Position numbers and translations under genes: made by a program. Source: Anoplopoma fimbria (Eukaryota; Chordata; Actinopteri; Perciformes; Anoplopomatidae). From it: DNA of 64,000 nucleotides. Below the pieces are notes generated by a model, which ran no database searches, was not told the origin of the DNA, and saw only the letters and a list, made by a program, of their open reading frames with translations. Shown here in pieces: positions 1 through 43,840 of this stretch. How positions within the stretch are numbered: position 1 is the stretch's first letter; each line of letters begins with the position of its first letter. The stretch spans positions 20,232,555 to 20,296,554 of the forward strand of contig NC_072459.1 of assembly GCF_027596085.1 (NCBI RefSeq). Reading direction: 5' to 3'.

Positions 1-575
1 TACTGCGTCTCTCAATGACAGCTCAATGTTCTACGACTCTAAGGATGACATAACTCGCATAATGACATCATACGTTTTTTTTTTTACTGTATCTCTCAAT
101 GACTGCACAATGTTATGCTGTGTATGCAATTGTCAAAACTACAACTCTGCTTTTGCTACTAATGACTTTAATAGGGTTTCTACTGTGACTCCCTTCCATC
201 GACAGAGTTATGTCATCACTGGTACTTATAGATGTCTAATGTAGCTTTCAATGACACCACTAAAGCTATTCTGTGGCAAATCATGACTTGAGTCATGACA
301 TCATAAGGGTTGTACTGTAACCCAGAATGACATCACTCGAAATATGACAACATTGGTGTTCTACTGTGAATCTCAATTACAGCACACAACTGCGGTTCTG
401 CTATTGCTCCTAATGACTTTAATATGGTTCTACTGCGGCTCACAATTGTATCACTTGTTATGACATCTCTTAAGTTCTACTGTAGCTCTCATCATGTGAT
501 TTTACAATCAATAGGCTTCTTATGTAGCTCTCAATGACAGTTCTACTATAACCCTCACCATCAAACAAGGTCTTG
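1..575. repeat. Degenerate tandem repeat, TTCTACTGTGACTCTCAATG-like
   Basis: Variants of the phrase TTCTACTGT..CTCTCAATGACATCAC recur irregularly through this stretch, for example near 1-30, 88-110, 178-190, 312-340, 360-375, 428-440, 475-490 and 517-560. Copies are diverged and spaced unevenly, so this is an old minisatellite. No gene is supported here; short open frames have no recognisable protein content. The array starts before the window. Confidence 0.6.
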
Positions 576-649
576 TGATGTCACAATTACGTCTTAACGT
601 TTCCACAAACCACTCAAGTCATGACCAGGCTTAAAAAATATCAAAGTTC

Positions 650-1017
650 ATCCATCCATTTTCCGTAACCTGCTTATCCAGTTAAGGGTCGCAGGGGTGC
701 TGGAGCCTATCTCAGCTGTCAATGGGCGAAGGCAGGGTTCACCCTGGACAGTTCGCCAGTCTGTCGCAGGGCTGACATATAGAGACAAATAACCATTCAC
801 GCTCACATTCACACCTACGGGCAATTTAGAGTCTTCAATGCACCTAAGCTGCATGTCTTTGGACTGTAGGAGGAAGCTGGAGAACCCGGAGAGAACCCAC
901 GCTGACACGGGGAGAACATGCAAACTCCACACAGAAGGTTGTCCAGCCCGGGAATTGAACCCCGGCCCCTCTTGCTGTGAGGCGACAGTGCTAACCACTT
1001 CACCACCGTGCAGCCCT
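650..1017 (-). mobile_element. tRNA-derived SINE, complete, with 12-bp target-site duplication
   Basis: Read on the minus strand, the element begins at 1016-1017 with a tRNA-like head GGGCTGCACGGTGGTGAAG, an A-box-like TGGTTAGCACTG, and a B box GGTTCAATTCC at 961-951. The body contains phrases very common in fish genomes, such as AACATGCAAACTCCACACAG. It ends near 650 in a GGAT-type simple tail. The same 12 bases, AATATCAAAGTT, flank it at 638-649 and 1018-1029, the expected product of LINE-assisted insertion. Open frames across it are not genes. The exact SINE family name was not assigned. Confidence 0.82.
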
Positions 1018-1029
1018 AATATCAAAGTT

Positions 1030-1690
1030 AATCGACTTAACTTTGATATTTTTCAAGGGCTTTTTTTTCAGTACAGATCAGAGCATTTGGAAAAGACCTT
1101 ATCATCTGAAAGAAAAAGCCTTTACTGACTCCAGGAAGTTGTCGCACTGCACAACAGAATGCTGGTCAGGAAACACATTTTTAGTGGAAAAGCATTCTGG
1201 TGCAACATCAGTACAGTTTATGTTCAATACTGTTTGGCTGCTTAGCTTACATACTTGGACAAGAGAGACAGAGGTTGGATTTATTGTCGTTTTTCAAAGG
1301 GTACGTTTCACTATTTTCTTTTTACACAGGGGAGAAGGCTTCTAGATTAAGGATTAAACAACGTGACTGTTGAACGTAAACGCTACCTCAGACAACTACT
1401 TTGGTTGAGGGTGCTTGAGTGTAACCCAAATCAAAGAAACAGCAGGACAGAGCTACTAACGTTAGCTTTAACTCAGACATAGCGGCGTCCCGGACCAGCT
1501 TCCACCAAGTAAACAAGGAGACCTCAAATTAGAATAAATTTAAAGAATTTGACCCATATCCTGGGTCAGAAGTGTTAGGTCACGACTGTAGCTAGTAAGT
1601 TAGCTAAGTATGTTAGCTTATAACTAAGGTAGCTGCTGTAAGTTAGCTGCTTACTTACAGTTAGTTAGCTGCTTACTTACAGCAGCTATT
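1030..1690. other. Unannotated intergenic stretch
   Basis: No coding homology or RNA gene was recognised. An AACTTTGATATT sequence at 1039-1050 is the reverse complement of the SINE target duplication, so the insertion site was a small inverted repeat. From about 1580 the sequence becomes rich in TTAGCT words that lead into the tandem array that follows. Confidence 0.5.
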
Positions 1691-1955
1691 AATTAGCGGC
1701 TAACGTTAGAAATGCATGTTCGAACACACTAATCCATTCCTTATGCTAGCTAAGTACGTTAGCTGCTAACTTAGAGAAGCTTTAAGTTAGCGGCTAACGT
1801 TAGAAATGCATGTTTGAACACACCAATCCATTCCTTACACTAGCTTAGTACGTAAGCTGCTTACTTATAGCAGCCATAAGTTACTTATAGCAGCTATAAG
1901 TTAGTGGCAAATGTTAGAAATGCATGTTTGAACACACTAAACCATTCCTTAACTT
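1580..1955. repeat. TTAGCT-rich tandem repeat, three long units
   Basis: Three units start at 1693, 1787 and 1901, each opening with TTAG(C/T)GGC(T/A)AA followed by GTTAGAAATGCATGTT and CACACTAA/CCAATCCATTCC. Spacing is 94 and then 114 bases. The longer unit contains a local duplication of about 20 bases (TTACTTATAGCAGC twice, 1861-1900). Degenerate GTTAGCTGCTTACTTACAG copies precede the array. Confidence 0.75.
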
Positions 1956-3967
1956 TTGCTCTTGTTTTTTTCATTTTAGAAAGGCTAAATAAAATGACAC
2001 CACGTTCAAAACTCTTGATATAACACCTATCACGGCTTCAAACATGGACCGACAAAACACTAACATAAAAAAACAACAACCAATAAATAGAATAAATAGC
2101 AAGTGCTGAAAAACGCAACTTTCTCTTTTGCAGAAAAGTCGACATTGAGAGGAAACCCTGATTCGTCCGTCTGGCCGTCCTTCGTCTGTCCGTCCTTCAT
2201 CTGTCCCCCAACACATGGCCGACTCGGAGGACCCACTTTAACACACGCGTACACACAGAGGAGGGATTCGGGGAGGGCAGTCCAGGTTCAACCTTCATGA
2301 ATTCCTCACACGCCTCAGGTAAGTCTCTTATCAGTCCGTCTTCCTATCTCAAAGAGCTGCCGCGGTTAATGCCGGTGCAACTGGAGAGAGGCAGGTGCTT
2401 TTGTGGCGTATACTGGTTTGACAAATGAAACGGTGCCCGACTGGTTGGCTGGTGTTGAGTTTAATGGTGGTGGTAGTTAAGACATTGGGGACAGGCTTGC
2501 GACTGGACAGCATCGTTAGTTTATCTGTTTTGTCTCTGTTTTATCAAGAGTTAGTGTTATTCACATTCTTTCAAATGAGCTCTGTATTAACTGTTTTGTT
2601 AAAGTTTGCATCTCATAATTGAATCCAATGCGACTTTAGCCTTTTTCTCTCTCTCGGTGTTGGATTACTAAATTGTGTGGTTTGTTGTTGCACTTGTCAG
2701 CTTAGTATATTTTTATGAAGGGAACATTTTTAAACCAACAGCTTAGCATACTAACTCTTCATGTAATGTGTACTTAAGTCCATTTTGAAATATCAATTTG
2801 GCTTGATTGATATTAAATTTGGCAACAGGGTGAATTTCAATAACCTTGGTGATTCCTGCAAATCTCATGACATCCCCATTGTCTCACCTGCACTTTGTGT
2901 TTAGTGCTAATTAGAAGGTTCTTAGCATGCTAACACGCAACAAAAAGGTACGTAATACACGTTCTACCAGCTAAACATCAGCATGTTAGCATCAGCTGTG
3001 TCAAAAATCAACCCCCTTGTTTATTCATATACTAAATCCATGTCAGTAGTTAAAAAACCAAAATATATATTATCCCAGTAAAAGAGTCGGTACAGGCTAG
3101 AAATTGAAAAAGGACTAGAGTGTACAGTCATTTTGGCCTTTCTATGAGGCTGCACATAGGCACAATGCTGCTTCAAGCTAAATGCTAACATTAGCATGCT
3201 AGAAATGAGGATGGCGGAACACCAGAGATAAGGAAAATGTAGATTCCTACATAAGCGACTACAAACCAAACACTGCGAACGCATTTCAGTGTAATGAATC
3301 CTCTAGTCTGTTTAAGGTAAAGGAGTAAAAAAAAACAACGCATGTACTCCAGATATGCCTAAAGTGGGATCGGAGTGTGGCAAAACCTAGCCTCCAAACC
3401 AACATGTTCGCTACAGCTTCGCTCTCAGGCGAAATGATCAGGACTTAAAGCGTCATCAAAATTACGTAAAGATTGAACCTATAAATAGAGAGAAAAGATA
3501 GTAAATTATTTCATAACGCTCAGACCTACGTTCAACAATGTAGGAGGGCTCTCTAATAGATCAAGATGCCCCAAAAACATTGTGCAGCAGCATTTTTTTA
3601 ACTGTTGCAAGATGTTCTTTGACCACATGCACGCATCTATTCCCAGCGTATAATGCTATGTATTAATTACCGCATTAGTGTTTTCATTGACAATCAATGG
3701 ATGGCAGATGAATTCATTTTTAGTAGCCGACAGTCAAGACACCTGAACAGCCCTTATGTTGGTATTTCTTGACACCTTTGTCTCTGATTGATTGACTGGT
3801 CGACTGACTTGACTGTAACGTGGTTGTCATGGATACAGATGTAGTACATGATGTACACACACACACACACACACACACACATAAACACACACAGACAGCG
3901 ATGTGACTCCAGGGGTTGATGCGCCTCAAATAGAAACGCAGAGATGAGTCATCCGCTGAGCTACTGC

Positions 3968-4058
<91 letters not shown>

Positions 4059-4980
4059 TTAGCCGATGTGTTTAGACCATTAAGATGTGAGACATGTTGC
4101 CTGGTCAGTGGCATCTATCTCTCTCCGTCTCTCCCGCTGCCAAAGTGATTTGAAAGGATGATGTAAGACAGCAGAACGAGTCTTTGATATATAACCATTG
4201 TAGTGGACGACTGATAAGCAATGCAGTAGCTCAATTCAATGGCAAAACAATCCATTTTTACATACATTGCAAAATCAGTTTATCAGTCTTTACATTTTCA
4301 TCCTTTTTCCATGTATTTTCGTCTCTCTGCTTGTGAGTCACACTGAGGCAGCCCTAAGTCTGCTCAGGGACACGCAGCTGCTTAACACAGGAGGTGAGGA
4401 CGATGAGGTTGACGAGGAGGAGCTGGGATGAAGGTGACGATAAAATGGTTTAATGAAATATTATTATTCCTGTAGCGAAAAAGGAAGCTCATCACGGTGG
4501 CAATGATAAAGCCAGAGCTGAGAAGCTGAGGAATGGAGGTGTTAAAAAACATCCTCCTTGTTAAAATGATCAGAATTGACTTGAGCTGATCAGTTGGATC
4601 TCTACTGGGGGACATTTCTTTTTTAATATATTAGCTCATTCTTCCTGATCCTGTGTTTTTTTTTTTGTAAGCACTCCCGCAGACAGCGGTAACCCCGTTA
4701 CACTCCCGTTAAAACACTGGAATCTGTTCCTTAATGCACAGCGTCACTTAGGACGGAGCCGCTGAATGGAACAAACAAATGCTATAAATAGCGGCGAGCG
4801 GTTTCAATTAATAATACAGCCGAGTGAGAAAAGTGAGCACTGCAGCTTTTTGGTTATAAAAACACATTTTCGTGATTCCCTGTGACATTTGTGTTAAAAC
4901 AATACATTGTGTTTTTTCTGGGGGTTAGGTGTTTGATTGTTTTCTTGAGGCGCAGTTTTTTATGGGGGTCATGTCGTTGG
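1956..4980. other. Gene-free stretch with CA microsatellites
   Basis: No coding exon is supported by homology. A textbook donor, CCTCAG|GTAAGT, lies at 2313-2324 after a CCGTCC-rich stretch and could end an upstream noncoding exon of hdac5; that is a guess from the splice site alone. CA tracts lie at 3855-3881 and 3971-4056. The rest is AT-rich sequence with scattered TTAGCATGCTAAC words. Confidence 0.4.
3971..4056. repeat. (AC)43 microsatellite
   Basis: An uninterrupted AC dinucleotide tract of 86 bases. A shorter AC tract occupies 3855-3881. Cys-Val and His-Thr open frames across it are translations of the repeat, not proteins. Confidence 0.97.
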
Positions 4981-4989
4981 TCTTTACTA

Positions 4990-5301
4990 GGGCTGAACAA
5001 TTAATCGGAATTTTATAGAAAATGCAAATGACCTGCAATTTCCTAAAAATGTAAGATGTGTGTCAATATACCATTTTAGATTAAATATAAGACGTCCTGG
5101 CCTTCACATCATATTACAGACTTATGGAAACTTCTTTGTTTGGTACAGATCCACGAAGAAATCACACCATAATCATTTGGATATGTTTTTCAATAAAATT
5201 CGGAAAAAAAGATAATTCCCTCTCGTATAGCAAATCATATTGCATTTGCATTATTAGTCAAAATAATTGCAATTAGATTTTTATTCCAATATCATTCAGC
5301 C
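4990..5301. mobile_element. Small non-autonomous DNA-transposon-like element, GGCTGAA termini
   Basis: The left end reads AGGGCTGAACAATTAATCGG and the right end, reverse-complemented, reads GGCTGAATGATATTGGAATA, giving imperfect inverted termini. The interior is AT-rich with no coding capacity. Elements with GGGCTGAACGATTAATCG ends are widespread in fish genomes. The boundaries come from the termini only; no clear target duplication was seen. Confidence 0.5.
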
Positions 5302-5570
5302 AGAGTTTTTACATATTTTGCATGGATTAAACACAAGATAAATTCCGCCCCTCGAAAGTAGCATCGGACCGCTCGGACTACAGTCCGACAACTACCCGGT
5401 TCTGCTCCATAGACTGTACTGTCATTTTTCAGATTTTCTTCATTTTCAGGCTGTTTTTGTGGTTTTGGTGCTTGTAATGGTTAAACATTGTGTAATGCTG
5501 TTACTCGTTACCCGGAGAGGTTGGCAGGATATAAACATTTCATAAACGTTGCGTTTTCACGTGAAGTCAT

Positions 5571-6315
5571 CAAGACCATGAATGTCGTTTCAAAGTTTCA
5601 TGGCCATCATCAATTCATATTAGTGTTAGTGAGTCTGAAGTATCGGAATAAAATATTGACTCCATGATAATGCTGGATGGTTGAGGATAACTGAAAAAGT
5701 CAGGATTCAACCACTGGGGACCATGACACCAAATCAAGTGGAGGAAGAGGTCACCGTCCCGCCCGCGCTGCGTGATTAACAGGTGATCTAAACTAAATTT
5801 AGTGTCAAAGTAGATGTTGACACGTTTAGATGGATAATTGACCTGCTGGTGGTGCTAGATTACAGTTTAGATGAAAGGTCAAAGGAAGAGTCAGGGGACC
5901 TCCCAAGTCATCAGGATACAGGATCTTGGGACCATGAATGTCTGTAAATAGTTTCATGGCCATCGTCAATTCGTTTAAGTGTTAGTCAGTTAGAAATATC
6001 GGAAACATTTGACTCGATAATGTTGGATGGTTGAGGATCATGGACAAAGACAGGATTTATCCACTGGGGACCATAAGCGTCTGGACTCTCACCAAATTTA
6101 TCCGAGAGTTATTTCCATCCTTATAGTGTCACAATGCTGCCACAGCCAATAAAAAAAAACATAACAGGGGAATGGCTATTGCATCTCAGCGTACATGCTC
6201 TCCACACACAGGACAGGCTAGTAGTAGCGTGAGCTGGCACAGTAGCATCAACACCATATCAAGAGGAGGGAGAGGTCACGGTCCTGCCCTGCGAGGCGTG
6301 ATTGACAGGTGATCT
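5571..6315. repeat. Diverged segmental tandem duplication
   Basis: A block at about 5571-5790 (GACCATGAATGTC.., TTTCATGGCCATC.., GGTTGAGGAT, CCACTGGGGACCAT, GAGGTCACCGTCC, ACAGGTGATCT) recurs at about 5930-6120. Its last part recurs again at 6245-6315 (TCAAGAGGAGGGAGAGGTCA to ACAGGTGATCTC). Copies have many substitutions. No coding capacity is apparent. Confidence 0.65.
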
Positions 6316-6339
6316 CTGGGGCAGTGCGGTGCGGGAACA

Positions 6340-6852
6340 TGACAGCGCACGCCCCCCCTCTCTCCCCCTCAACCCCCACCGCCCTACCCCTGAGCTGTAG
6401 GCTTACTGCTCTCTCTCTCTCTGTCTATTTTTATCCCTAGCTCCTCCTCCTCCCCGGCAGGCTATTTTCAGCTACACTCCCTACATCAACCCCCCTCCCC
6501 CCACATCTCCTGTGTTGGTAAATGTTTCTCTTCTCCTCTCTCGTCTCTCCCCCTTCCTGTCCTTTTTATTCTATATATATATATAAAAAAAAAAAAATCT
6601 AACAGCATAGACTTGCGGCAAAAAAATAAATACAAAAATTAATGGGGGGGGGGTGGGACACGTCCATGGAGTGTCCCCCCACGTGCCTCCTTTTGCAAAG
6701 ATGAAACGAGCCGTTGTTGACTTTCTCCCCATCCGTCCAACTTCCCTTCCACCCAGTGATCCACTTTCGCCCCCTCCTCCTCCTCCTCCTCCTCCTTCTC
6801 TCTGCCTCTCTCTCTCTCTCTCTCCAACGTTCATTCAGCAGCTCAAAGAGCG

Positions 6853-6896
<44 letters not shown>

Positions 6897-7161
6897 GGTG
6901 ACTCTCAGACAGTGAATATTAGCCGTCTGACCAGCAGCTGTTTCTGGTCGCTGCTCAAAGCTCGACTGCCCCCCCCTCCTTTTTGTGTGTGTGCGTGTGT
7001 TTTTTAAAGCCGCGGATAAGAAGACAACGTGTGGTCCCTTGCTGTTTTTCTGGGGAGGTTTCTAACCCCTCCGCTCGTCTTCCTCTCCTCACAATTTCTC
7101 TTCTTTTTTTCTTTTCTTTTTATTACACCACTCCGTTCTCCCTCCTTCCTTCTATTTCCCC

Positions 7162-7192
<31 letters not shown>

Positions 7193-7214
7193 TCTCTCTC
7201 TGTCATTCTCTCAG
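6340..7214 (+). promoter_or_regulatory. CT-rich region, candidate hdac5 5' control region
   Basis: This stretch is strongly pyrimidine-rich on the + strand, with C-runs at 6350-6390 and 6480-6500, (CCT)n near 6775-6795, a CA tract at 6854-6894 and (CT)n at 7160-7202. The long pyrimidine tract at 7085-7214 ends in CTCTCAG, a plausible 3' splice site. No TATA box or start site can be called. The link to hdac5 rests on position upstream of its first coding exon. Confidence 0.3.
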
Positions 7215-7432
7215 AGCTTCGTTTCTAATTTTGGAAGCATGGAACCTCGGGGAGCGCTCTCCCAAAGCTATTTACGTCCTCGCCTCTCCTCCTCCTCTTC
7301 CTCCTCCTCCTCTCCTCTCTCTTGCGTCGGCCAGGAGGAGAGCGGCATGAGGATCCTTTGATGCAGCCGAGCAGGGGAATTCTGCTTCTCCTTCTCCTCC
7401 TCCTCTCTCTGTATTTGTGCTGCTAGCTGCGG
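7215..7432 (+). other. hdac5: Candidate 5' noncoding exon of hdac5
   Basis: The segment is bounded by a strong acceptor (long pyrimidine tract then CTCTCAG at 7214) and a donor-like GGTAAG at 7432-7437. It is GC- and CT-rich and contains ATGs not joined to recognisable protein. A second donor-like GATGCAG|GTGAGA lies at 7703-7714. Class IIa HDAC genes usually have noncoding upstream exons, but transcript data are needed to say which of these is used. Confidence 0.3.
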
Positions 7433-8003
7433 GTAAGAAGAAGGAAGCGAAAGAGGCTGCAGCGACCGATCCCCTTCCCATCACTCCTCAGCTTTGTGGG
7501 GAAATGCACAGATCTACACGGCACCGTGATCTCCTCGATCACCCCCTGGTCTCGCTTTTGCTTTTTCAGTTTGGTCGTTAAATGCTCGGTGTGTCCAGAG
7601 GAAGCAAAACTTTTTTTTTTCTTCCATCTGCAACACACCAGCCAGAGTTGCTGTTTTTTGGGGGAACCAGCAAAGTGCTTAGCATGGATCAGGACTCCAG
7701 GTGATGCAGGTGAGACCAGCTGACCATAAAAGTCACATTTGAGGTCCTTGTGAAGTCTGCACTTCCTTCATTTGATTTTAACTCCTCAAAGCCAAGCAGA
7801 GGAGGAAGGGGGACCTTTTGGACCTGCAGCCGGGGCTACAACATTTGAAAAAGGAGGATTTTGAAGAAGAAATGAGAGGCAGAGGATACCTGCAAAAACC
7901 TGAGACTGAGCTTGCAGCCTGAACAGGATATCATTGCTGGAATACACAATAAAAGCACAAAGGAGTTTAAAGGAATTTATTGATTCTGTTCTTTTTCATT
8001 CAG

Positions 8004-8254
8004 ATATTTTACAATAGAAGCACAAAACATTTTGAAGTTTTCAGTTTGGAAGTAACCGATTATTCATTGCATCCCGGAACCAGTAATACCTTTTTTAATA
8101 CCTTTCGAAAGCATCTTTCAAAAGGTATTAAATTGTCCCATCCCATCATCCTTAGTAACCGGAATCCTAAACCGAAACCATGCCGATACCTCGGAAGACG
8201 AACTGACCGGGGCGCTCCTGTGTGACGAAATCGAGCGCCGCCTCTCGTATTGGC
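8004..8254 (+). other. hdac5: Candidate 5' UTR part of first coding exon of hdac5
   Basis: The acceptor TCTTTTTCATTCAG ends at 8003 and the sequence then runs without an obvious donor into the start codons at 8255 and 8291. It contains an upstream ATG near 8180 and a hairpin at 8095-8131. That hairpin has 11-base arms TTAATACCTTT/AAAGGTATTAA and an inner GAAAG/CTTTC stem. The exon start is inferred from the splice signal only. Confidence 0.4.
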
Positions 8255-42169
<33,915 letters not shown>

Positions 42170-42956
42170 GAAGAGCTTAAAGGAGAATCACACAAAAACA
42201 CTACAAATTCACCTTCTTCTGGCACCTCCTCTTCCTTCTCTTCTTCCTCCGCAGAGTGTGCGAGGGTGCACACACATATTCACACACACACAGAGCAGAA
42301 TTGTGCCGCTGTGGAGGACTCACGTTATGGCTGAGGAGAACGTTACGGACGCAGAAGAAGACGGGACTGTGGAAAACACGGACACGTCTCTTTTTCTTCA
42401 TCGGCGATCCCGGGGAGGAGCAAACGACTTGTTGGCATCTCCATGGAAACCAGAGGAGGAGAAGGTCAGCAAAAGGGACACGTCTTGTAACCTGCATACT
42501 TCACCACCTGTACACAGCACCACTGAATTTATTTCCCTTCCATCTGTCTCTCCGTTTCGTCCCTGCTCCTCTGTTCCCCCAGCGGGACCACGACTGTGGG
42601 GTTTTGAGACAAAACGGCAGACACCAAGTGGACGACTGGTCCTCTTGTCTGTCTGTCAGGGAATCAGGCCGAGCAAACGCGTGGCCGGCTCTGGTGGAGG
42701 AGGAGTAAACTGTTTTTTAAAATGAGGAACTAGGTGCCTTTTAAAAAAAAAAAAATAAGAAGAAAAATGACGTCCAATCAGAAACCACAATACACCACCG
42801 CCGCAGCACCTCAGCAAACCAACCAGCCAATCAGGACTGAAGAAACACTGATGCACACGCTCATACTGCTGTCGTTTCAGTCAGTTCATTTTCTCGTTTC
42901 TTCATCTGGATGCCTTAATTTGTTCTTATCTCACTATTCAGCAACCCTGAGAGAGA

Positions 42957-42958
<2 letters not shown>

Positions 42959-43014
<56 letters not shown>
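42959..43014. repeat. (AT)28 microsatellite
   Basis: A pure AT tract about 800 bases after the hdac5 stop codon. If transcribed it would form a self-complementary hairpin. Confidence 0.97.
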
Positions 43015-43020
<6 letters not shown>

Positions 43021-43784
43021 GTTTTATATATATATTCAGAAAATGTAATGAAACTGCTAAGAATTGTATTTTCTTTTAAATCTGACAACATTCATGCCAG
43101 GTACTCCCAACAGACTTTAATTTAGTTTCGGGAAGAAAATCTTCTAAAGCCATCGTTACACACTGGAAATCCCCAGCAAAAGTCTCCATTGAATATTAAT
43201 ATAATTAAAGTTAATATGATATTCACTCAGGCTTTTATGGGATTGGTTGTAAGCGTCTCAGGATCAGGCCCGTTTTAGCAGTATTCATTTGGTTGAGATA
43301 TGTAGACCGCCTCTCCGTCTCTCTCTCTCTCTGTCACTCGTTTCGCTTGAGAGTCATGTGAGCCTGGCCCCGCCCCTTCTTCTCGGAAAGGGGATTGTGG
43401 GATTGTGGCACGTTTTTCGACAACACCACAACGACCACCACCTCCCTCTTTTATTTTATTTTTTTAAATGTAATATTTCCTCTCTGGTGTAAATACTTTC
43501 TCCTGTCCTGTTGCCCATGGTTATGTCACAGCAGACTCAGTGTGGTCACTTTTCTATATCTGTACATACATATATGTATAAAAAACACAAATTACTTTCT
43601 CTTTTTGTATAAAAAAAAAGAAAAAATAATATTATTATTGTACACACACAATATATATAAATATATATTGTTTTATCCAATCAAATTGGATTTATGAATA
43701 TATTCTATTTGGAGATTTGATGTTTTAAAGATTTGGTTGTTGACAGGAAGTAAGCACATGGTCTGATGTCATCAGACCGCCACC

Positions 43785-43840
43785 TGTTTGTTTGTTTGTT
43801 TGTTTGTTTGTTTGTTTGTTTGTTTGTTTGTTTGTTTGTT
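43785..43840. repeat. (TTTG)14 microsatellite
   Basis: A perfect tetranucleotide tract, probably in or just after the hdac5 3' UTR. Confidence 0.97.

Noticed and set aside
943..1016. Possible tRNA gene on the minus strand
   Set aside because: A and B boxes are present, but the sequence is the head of a SINE with flanking target duplications and does not close a tRNA cloverleaf.
42256..42725. Two overlapping frames of about 150 aa just after the hdac5 stop
   Set aside because: Both lie in the 3' UTR, have no homology I recognise and occupy competing frames. The hdac5 protein already ends at the conserved C-terminus at 42169.
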